The translations under genes and the position numbers were made by a program. A model generated the notes under the pieces. The model searched no databases. It saw nothing but the letters and a program-made list of their open reading frames with translations, and was not told the origin of the DNA. A stretch of DNA of 64,000 nt from Nocardioides sp. T2.26MG-1 (GTDB lineage: Bacteria > Actinomycetota > Actinomycetes > Propionibacteriales > Nocardioidaceae), in the NCBI RefSeq assembly GCF_950101795.1, contig NZ_CATNLZ010000033.1, positions 122,916-186,915 on the forward strand, written 5' to 3'. Positions 58,936 through 64,000 of the stretch are shown here, in pieces. The first letter of the stretch is position 1, and each line of letters opens with the position of its first letter.

Positions 58936-59876
58936 CGGTCCGCCCCCGTCCCCTTCAGCCGGGACCGCAGGTAGAAGAGCAGCAGGCCGACGATGATGAC
59001 GACCATGACGTTGCCCATCGCTGCCGCGACGCCGAAGTGGCCGTAGCGGAAGCCCTCGTTGTAGGCGAACAGCATCGGCAGCATCGTGCGGCCTCCCGGC
59101 CCGCCGTTGGTGAGCACGTAGATGAGGTCGAAGGTGTTGATGTTCCAGATGAAGTTCAGCGAGGTGATCGCCACGACCACCGGGCGCAGCTGCGGGAGCG
59201 TGACGTTCCAGAACCGGCGCCAGGCCCCGGCGCCGTCGACGGCGGCTGCCTCGTAGAGCGTCTCGTCCACGCCTTGGAGCCCGGCGAGCAGGGTGATGGT
59301 CGTCTGCGGCATACCGGCCCAGATCCCGACGACGATCACCGCCGGCAGCGCGGTCTCGAAGTTCCCGAGCAGGTTGAGCTGGCCGAAGCCGAGCGCCTGG
59401 GAGGCGCCGCTGACGGGTCCGGAGTTGGGGTCGTACATCAGCCGCCACATGATCGCGACCACCACCGGCGGCATCGCCCACGGGACGAGGGACAGGGTGC
59501 GGGCCAGCCAGCGCAGCCGAAGGTTCTCGTTGAGCAGCAGCGCGAGTCCCATCGCGGCGACGAACTGGAGCGAGGTGACTGAGAGGGCCCAGATCATGCC
59601 GATCCGGAACGAGCTCCAGAACAGCTCGTTGTCCATCAGGTCGCGGTAGTTCTCCAGACCGGTGAAGTGAGTGACCTGGTTGAGACCCGCTCGCGAGTCG
59701 GTGAAGCCGAGGTAGATGCCCTGGAGCAGCGGGTAGACGTTGAAGATGACGATCGGCAGCAGCGCCGGCAGGAGCAGCGGCCAGGCGTCGCCCTTGACAC
59801 GTCGACGGCTGCGGGGACGGCGCTCCGGCGGTGGGTCGCCGACGGACACCGGGGCGGCGAGCTGGGTCGAGGACAT
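58932..59876 (-). CDS. Carbohydrate ABC permease (MalF-like), operon B
   Basis: A 314-residue permease with six helices and EAA loop YEAAAVDGAGAWRRFWNVTL near residue 217. The ATG shares one base with the lacI TGA stop (TGATG). Partner of the MalG-like protein. Confidence 0.93.
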   Translation of the reverse strand: MSSTQLAAPVSVGDPPPERRPRSRRRVKGDAWPLLLPALLPIVIFNVYPLLQGIYLGFTDSRAGLNQVTHFTGLENYRDLMDNELFWSSFRIGMIWALSVTSLQFVAAMGLALLLNENLRLRWLARTLSLVPWAMPPVVVAIMWRLMYDPNSGPVSGASQALGFGQLNLLGNFETALPAVIVVGIWAGMPQTTITLLAGLQGVDETLYEAAAVDGAGAWRRFWNVTLPQLRPVVVAITSLNFIWNINTFDLIYVLTNGGPGGRTMLPMLFAYNEGFRYGHFGVAAAMGNVMVVIIVGLLLFYLRSRLKGTGADR

Positions 59877-60904
59877 CAGCGCGCCTCCCCCGCGGTCGCG
59901 CCACGCAGCGAGGACCGGCGCACGGTCATCCGCGGCTGGACGGTGACCCGCTGCACCTCGCGCTCGGGGTCCTCGAGCCGGTCGAGCAGCAGCCGGGCCG
60001 CCGTACGGCCACGCTCGAGCGCACCGAGCCCGACGCTGGTGAGCGTGGGGGTGGTGACCCCGGCGAGCTCGGTGTCGTCCATCCCGACGACCGCGACGTC
60101 CTCGGGGATACGCAGGTCGTGCTCGGAGAGCACCTGCATGGTGGCGATCGCGAGCAGGTCGTTTCCGCCGAGGACGGCGTCGGGGACGGTGCGGGCGAGC
60201 AGCGCCTCGGCGGCCTTGCGCCCCTCGGCCAGCGTGAAGTCGCCGGCCTCGACGCGCAGCGACTCGTCGGGATCGAGGCCGAGGGCCCGGACGTTCCGCT
60301 CGAAGGCCCGCCGGCGGGCCGAGCCGGGCACGGTGTCGGCGGGACCGTTGACGAACGCGACCCGGCGGCAGCCGTTGTCGTGCAGGTGCTCCAGCGCCAT
60401 CCGTACGCCGCCGGCGGAGTTGGCGCGGACGTTGTCGATCCGCACGTCGGTCGGGACGGTGCCGATGACCACGACCGGATAGGTCGCCCCGCGCAGCGCG
60501 TCGAGCAGCGCGGGCTCGACCCGGACCGGGCTGAGCACCAGGCCGTCGGCGTACCCGTGCCCCAGGCTGTCGAGCAGGGCGAGCGTGTCGTCGATGCGGC
60601 CACCGGTCGAGGAGACCAGGAGCCGGTAGCCGCGGATCCGGGCCTCGTCCTCGATCGCGCGCATCATCTCGACGTACACGGGGTTGCCGACGTCGGCCAC
60701 CGCGAGGGCCAGTTGCTGGGAACGGCGGACCTTGAGCCCGCGGGCGAAGGCGTTGGGCCGGTAGCCGAGCTCGGCGGCCGCACGCTCGACTGCCTCTCGG
60801 GTCTCCGGACTCGCGGGGAGGCCGTTGAGGACGCGGGAGACCGAGGCGACCGAGACCCCGGCGTGGCGCGCCACGCGGGCGACGGTGGGTCGATCTGTGG
60901 TCAC
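59876..60904 (-). CDS. LacI family regulator of operon B
   Basis: A 342-residue repressor: HTH TVARVARHAGVSVASVSRVL (residues 7-26), hinge helix with RGLKVRRSQ, and a periplasmic-binding-protein-like sensor. First gene of operon B. Its GTG start is 8 bp from a large double operator, so it is autoregulatory and controls the ten-gene operon. The effector is unknown. Confidence 0.94.
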   Translation of the reverse strand: MTTDRPTVARVARHAGVSVASVSRVLNGLPASPETREAVERAAAELGYRPNAFARGLKVRRSQQLALAVADVGNPVYVEMMRAIEDEARIRGYRLLVSSTGGRIDDTLALLDSLGHGYADGLVLSPVRVEPALLDALRGATYPVVVIGTVPTDVRIDNVRANSAGGVRMALEHLHDNGCRRVAFVNGPADTVPGSARRRAFERNVRALGLDPDESLRVEAGDFTLAEGRKAAEALLARTVPDAVLGGNDLLAIATMQVLSEHDLRIPEDVAVVGMDDTELAGVTTPTLTSVGLGALERGRTAARLLLDRLEDPEREVQRVTVQPRMTVRRSSLRGATAGEAR

Positions 60905-60912
60905 CAGGAGGC

Positions 60913-60946
60913 CTTCTGTAATCGATTACGGAATCGATTACAGAAG
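60913..60946. promoter_or_regulatory. Dual LacI operator, operon B
   Basis: Perfect 15-bp arms CTTCTGTAATCGATT (60913-60927) and its complement (60932-60946) with a 4-nt spacer. Each arm has an ATCGAT core, forming two LacI boxes (TAATCGATTA and GAATCGATTA) 14 bp apart. Located 8 bp upstream of lacI. Confidence 0.85.
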
Positions 60947-60990
60947 TTGCCACGAGACGGTCGTCACGTCAAGAGCCTGCGCCGGATCCG

Positions 60991-61635
60991 ATGCCCGAAG
61001 ATGAGGTCATGGACCTTGGTGAGATCCGCCAGACCTTCACCGCCGCCGCGACCGCGTTCCTCGACCTGGCCGAGCGGGTGCCCGTCGAAAGGTACGCCGA
61101 GCCCGGGCTGGGCACGTGGGACCTGCGCGCGCTCATCGGCCACACCGGCCGGTCCCTGGTCACCGTCACGACCTACCTGCAGATCCGCGCGGCGCAGGTC
61201 GACGCCGAGGACGCCGCCGACTACTTCGCCCGGGTCAGCCGGACCGTGCATGGGAGCGCCCGCGACGCGGTCCACCAGCGCGGGATCGAGGCCGGCGTCG
61301 CGCTCGGCGACGACCCGGTCGCGTCGCTGCGCGAGGCCCGCGACGAGGCAGAGATGGCGCTCGACCTGCTCGAGGGCGCCGACCCGGTGGTCGAGACCGC
61401 CGCCGGCGGGATGCGGGTCAGCGACTACCTGCCGACCCGGACCTTCGAGCTGACCGTGCACTCCCTGGACATCGCCCGGGCCACGGGCCTCGACTTCACG
61501 CCACCGGCCGAGGCCCTCGCCGACACGCTCGCCCTGGCCGGCGCGAGCGCGCTGCGCCTGGGCCTGGGCGTCGACGTCCTGCTCGCGCTGACCGGCCGCC
61601 GCCCGCTGCCCCCCGGCACCTCGGTGGTGCCCTGA
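60991..61635 (+). CDS. Maleylpyruvate isomerase-type mycothiol-dependent protein
   Basis: A 214-residue protein with the DinB/YfiT-like metal-binding fold used by mycothiol-dependent enzymes: GTWDLRALIGHTGRSL (His near residue 50) and ELTVHSLDIA near residue 154 with the second metal His. Belongs to the TIGR03086/maleylpyruvate isomerase group. Substrate unknown. ATG 60991 used; another in-frame ATG lies at 61009. It converges on a DUF2237 gene with a palindromic repeat between. Confidence 0.8.
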   Translation: MPEDEVMDLGEIRQTFTAAATAFLDLAERVPVERYAEPGLGTWDLRALIGHTGRSLVTVTTYLQIRAAQVDAEDAADYFARVSRTVHGSARDAVHQRGIEAGVALGDDPVASLREARDEAEMALDLLEGADPVVETAAGGMRVSDYLPTRTFELTVHSLDIARATGLDFTPPAEALADTLALAGASALRLGLGVDVLLALTGRRPLPPGTSVVP

Positions 61636-61640
61636 TGGGG

Positions 61641-61704
61641 GGTAGTCCCTGACGAAAAGTGCCCTCGAAATCGATACCGAAGGGCCCGATCGTCAGGGAG
61701 TACC
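61641..61704. repeat. Palindromic repeat, family P, copy 3
   Basis: Left arm 61641-61665 and right arm 61681-61704 pair imperfectly in the inner part; the outer 15 bp match copies 1 and 2 with one variable base. It lies just after the stop (61633-61635) of the plus-strand gene and before the stop of the convergent DUF2237 gene. The loop has ATCGAT, another LacI-box-like palindrome. Confidence 0.8.
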
Positions 61705-61716
61705 GATGACGGACCC

Positions 61717-62106
61717 CTACAGCAGGGCGCCCGGGTCGTCGGGCACGTCGACGGCCTGCTCGTCGAGGTACTCCACGGGGATGACCTCCATGGCGCGCGA
61801 GCTCGTGGAGGCCAGCACGACCGGGGCGGGGAACCCGGCCTCGTAGGCCTCGAGCCAGCGGGAGGCGACCACACACCACCGGTCGCCCGGGTGCAGGCCG
61901 GGGAAGCCGAGCTCGGGTCGCGGCGTGGTCAGGTCGTTGCCGACCGCGCGCTGGTGCTCGAGGAACTCCGTGGTCATCACCGCGCACACCGCGTGCAGGC
62001 CGACGTCCTCGGGCCCGCAGGTGCAGCTGCCGTCGCGGTAGAAGCCGGTCATCGGATCGGTGCCGCACGGCTCCAGCGGCGACCCGAAGACGTTCAGCTC
62101 CTCCAT
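61717..62106 (-). CDS. DUF2237 protein
   Basis: A 129-residue protein with the DUF2237 pattern NVFGSPLEPCGTDPMTGFYRDG and GLHAVCAVMTTEFLEHQRAVGNDL, plus Cys residues likely to bind metal or disulfide. Function unknown; found in many bacteria. ATG start. Confidence 0.9.
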   Translation of the reverse strand: MEELNVFGSPLEPCGTDPMTGFYRDGSCTCGPEDVGLHAVCAVMTTEFLEHQRAVGNDLTTPRPELGFPGLHPGDRWCVVASRWLEAYEAGFPAPVVLASTSSRAMEVIPVEYLDEQAVDVPDDPGALL

Positions 62107-62139
62107 CAGGTCAGGTCCGGCATCGGGCCAGGTCCGACA

Positions 62140-62577
62140 TCAGGCCAGCGCCCAGATGCCGGGGCGGCCCTTGACCATCGCGCCCTCGGCGACCAGCGAC
62201 TGCCGGGCACGGCGGGCGGCGTAGCGCCACCGCAGCTCGCCCTCGGGGGTCAACTCCCGGTCGGCGTCGGTGAGCCGCTCCTCCATCCGGATCTCGAGCT
62301 CGAGGAACACGTCGTCCTGCTCCATCTCGCCGCCGGCCTCGGACAGCACGGCGAGGATCTCGGGCTTGAACACGTCCGGCGGGGTCCAGCGGTGCCGCAC
62401 GGGACGGGCCGGCGCGGCCGGCGCCGACGTGCGGGAGGAGGTGGTCGCCGACTTGCGGACGACGGTCCTGGAGGCCGGCGCCTTGCGCACCGTCGGCGGC
62501 GGTGGGGCCGGCGGGTTGCCGTGGATGCACGTGGACTTCGGCAGGTCACACAGCTCGCAGTAGTCCTCGTCGCTCAT
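62140..62577 (-). CDS. Zinc-ribbon/winged-helix protein
   Basis: A 145-residue protein. N-terminal CELCDLPKSTCIHG has Cys/His for a zinc site, then a Pro/Ala/Arg-rich linker, and a C-terminal winged-helix-like domain (VFKPEILAVLSEAGGEM, then GRPGIWAL). DNA-binding is plausible. It starts 129 bp from a divergent gene that also ends in a zinc ribbon, so the two may be related in function. Confidence 0.6.
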   Translation of the reverse strand: MSDEDYCELCDLPKSTCIHGNPPAPPPPTVRKAPASRTVVRKSATTSSRTSAPAAPARPVRHRWTPPDVFKPEILAVLSEAGGEMEQDDVFLELEIRMEERLTDADRELTPEGELRWRYAARRARQSLVAEGAMVKGRPGIWALA

Positions 62578-62706
62578 CGGGGTCAGCCTACCGTCCGGGC
62601 CGCGAGGAATCGCCGGGCGGGGTTCGGCGAACTAGGCTGGAGAAGGACACCGGAGGCGACGGCGTACGACGACGACGACGAGCCCCGGCCCGGAACGGGA
62701 CAACGC

Positions 62707-63297
62707 ATGACTGTCGAGCGAACCACCCACTGGCGACCGACGGACAGCGAGGTCGCTCCCGACCCGGTCCCGCCGGGCGAGGCCGAGGACGCCTGGGCCG
62801 CGGCGGCCCGCGACATCCTCAAGGGCGTCGCCGGCACCTACCACAAGCTGATCGACCGCACCGAGCTCGCCGCCCAGGTGCAGGAGGCCAGCGGCATCCA
62901 CTCGAGCAAGAACCCGCACTACTGGCTGAGCCGGGTGCTCGCCCAGGTCGCGGCGGTCAACGTCGTCGACGGCGAGCCGCCGCTGACGGCCCTGGTCGTG
63001 CACCGCCAGACCGGCGCCGTGGGCGACGACTACGACGAGGTGCTCCGACTCACCGGCGCCGACCCCATCACCGACGAGGTCGCCCGCGAGAAGCACGCGG
63101 CCGCGGCCCGGATGGAGTGCTACCGCTGGGCCGGCGCGACGATGCCCGCCAGCGGCGGCCACCCGGCGCTGTCCCCGCGGCTCGACCAGCGCATCGTGCG
63201 CGAGCGCAAGCGGGCCCGCGACGAGGCCGCGCCGACCGTGTGCCCCACCTGCTTCATGGCGATCCCGCCGACCGGGGTCTGCGACAACTGCGGCTGA
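62707..63297 (+). CDS. Conserved protein with C-terminal zinc ribbon
   Basis: A 196-residue protein. A helical first part (AWAAAARDILKGVAGTYHKLI) and a central alpha/beta region end in CPTCFMAIPPTGVCDNCG, a four-Cys zinc ribbon. No enzyme domain recognised. The ATG lies opposite to the neighbouring zinc protein gene. Confidence 0.7.
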   Translation: MTVERTTHWRPTDSEVAPDPVPPGEAEDAWAAAARDILKGVAGTYHKLIDRTELAAQVQEASGIHSSKNPHYWLSRVLAQVAAVNVVDGEPPLTALVVHRQTGAVGDDYDEVLRLTGADPITDEVAREKHAAAARMECYRWAGATMPASGGHPALSPRLDQRIVRERKRARDEAAPTVCPTCFMAIPPTGVCDNCG

Positions 63298-63358
63298 GGC
63301 CGGCCCGGCTGCTGTAGCCCCGAGTTACCCCTTGTTCCCACCATCATGGGGCGGCACT

Positions 63359-64000
63359 TCAGCTCGCGTGGACCACGAACGGCGCCGTGACCACGGTCCC
63401 GTCGCCGAGCCGGAACTGCGCCCACAGCCGGTAGGCGCCGGCCACCTCGAACCTGGCGTGCAGGTCGAGCTCGGGCCCGAACTTCGTGCCGGGCAGCGCC
63501 AGCACCGGACGGCCCTCGTCGTCGAAGGTCTCCGCGTGGTGGTGGCCGAACCGGGTGCCGTCCTCGCGCATCACGACCACGTGGCCCGCGGCGCCCAGGT
63601 AGGGCTCGAGGTCGTCGACCGGGGCGCCGGTCGCCGCGTCCGTGAAGCCGAGCGTGAAGTCGCTGACGTCGTCCACGTGCGCGTCGCCGGCCAGCGTGAT
63701 CCGCACGCCGTCGACGGTCGCCTCGCGCACGTCGCCGGCGGGCAGCGTCTCGGCGGGCGGCACCTGACCGGCGACGGTCACGTCCTGCTCGTCGATGACG
63801 TCGGACAGCTGGCCCTCGCGGCGCATCTCGGTGTGCAGCGCGTAGGTGCCCGCCGTCGGGAACGTCACGTCGACGGTGAACACACCGTCCTGGTCGGTGC
63901 GCTCGGGGTGCAGGTGGGCGAAGGTGCCGAGGTCGGTGCGGGTGACGATCAGGTGCATCCACACCTGGTGGGTGCGGACCAGGTCGCCAACCGGGTCGCC
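63359..64000 (-). CDS. Secreted protein, partial (3' part), copper/heavy-metal-type beta domains
   Basis: The gene runs off the right end; 214 residues are visible and the start is outside. It has an early HQVWMHLIVTRTDLGTFAHLHPE segment (positions about 11-33), then FPTAGTYALHTEMRR and GHVVVMREDGTRFGHHHAE. His-rich strands of this type occur in surface proteins with CopC-like beta domains. It probably lies outside the membrane. The true start and signal peptide are missing. Confidence 0.6.
   Translation of the reverse strand, partial: GDPVGDLVRTHQVWMHLIVTRTDLGTFAHLHPERTDQDGVFTVDVTFPTAGTYALHTEMRREGQLSDVIDEQDVTVAGQVPPAETLPAGDVREATVDGVRITLAGDAHVDDVSDFTLGFTDAATGAPVDDLEPYLGAAGHVVVMREDGTRFGHHHAETFDDEGRPVLALPGTKFGPELDLHARFEVAGAYRLWAQFRLGDGTVVTAPFVVHAS

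Noticed and set aside
1..64000. tRNA, rRNA, CRISPR, insertion sequences, prophage
   Set aside because: I looked for these by eye on both strands and found none that I could support; tandem repeats here are coding or palindromic, not spacer arrays.

Overview
This is a very GC-rich chromosomal window from an actinobacterium, most likely Nocardioides or a close relative in the Propionibacteriales. The call rests on gene content and signals, not on a search: a DUF222/HNH protein, a wax-ester synthase/DGAT, actinobacterial GlgC/GlgA, a mycothiol-dependent isomerase-type protein, a HelR-type RNA polymerase protection ATPase with a rifamycin-associated element, many GTG starts, leaderless -10 boxes just ahead of start codons, and dispersed REP-like palindromes. 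I saw no rRNA, tRNA, CRISPR array, insertion sequence or phage module.

Layout. 1-3.2 kb: end of an upstream gene, a palindromic repeat, and a TetR regulator divergent from a Baeyer-Villiger monooxygenase/SDR pair. 3.2-9.6 kb: ThrE-like exporter, DUF402 protein, a YbdK-type ligase interrupted by an in-frame TAG, DinB, FUSC exporter, two secreted proteins. 9.6-18.8 kb: PASTA-type Ser/Thr kinase, WS/DGAT, orphan beta-class DNA methyltransferase, membrane metalloprotease, phosphodiester glycosidase, lipoprotein, Mug, epimerase. 18.8-24.9 kb: HelR, DUF222/HNH, MmyB-like regulator divergent from an SDR. 24.9-33.7 kb: glycogen genes glgC and glgA (divergent), small conserved proteins, gluconate cluster gntP-gntK divergent from gntR, hydrolases. 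33.8-42.5 kb: acyl-CoA dehydrogenase pair, Hsp20, DUF4389, permuted NlpC/P60-like protein, SRPBCC-TetR operon, coiled-coil protein.

42.5-60.9 kb is the most distinctive part: two sugar-import operons in tandem on the minus strand. Each starts with a lacI gene behind a large perfect inverted repeat that holds two LacI boxes. Operon A (48.4 to 40.7 kb) is lacI, binding protein, two permeases, a secreted glucoamylase-like protein and a GH39 enzyme. Operon B (60.9 to 48.5 kb) is lacI, two permeases, binding protein, two ADP-ribosylglycohydrolase-family proteins, a 935-residue ribokinase / TIM-barrel / SUMF1-like fusion, a Tat-exported esterase, a class III CoA-transferase and a CitE-like lyase. 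Nearly every junction in B is a 1-13 nt overlap, apart from a 41 nt gap before the binding protein. I read B as a candidate undescribed pathway that imports a glycosyl (perhaps ribosyl) conjugate, splits it, phosphorylates the sugar and degrades the acid part as a CoA thioester. Neither operon encodes an ABC ATPase, which fits a shared MsiK-type ATPase elsewhere.

60.9-64 kb: an isomerase-like protein, DUF2237, two divergent zinc-ribbon-like proteins and the end of a secreted protein that runs off the window. Three copies of a palindromic repeat (0.1, 27.4, 61.7 kb) sit at gene ends and contain or abut their stop codons. A second REP-like family (23.0 and 44.1 kb) provides one gene's stop and, in tandem, encodes the N-terminus of a secreted enzyme.
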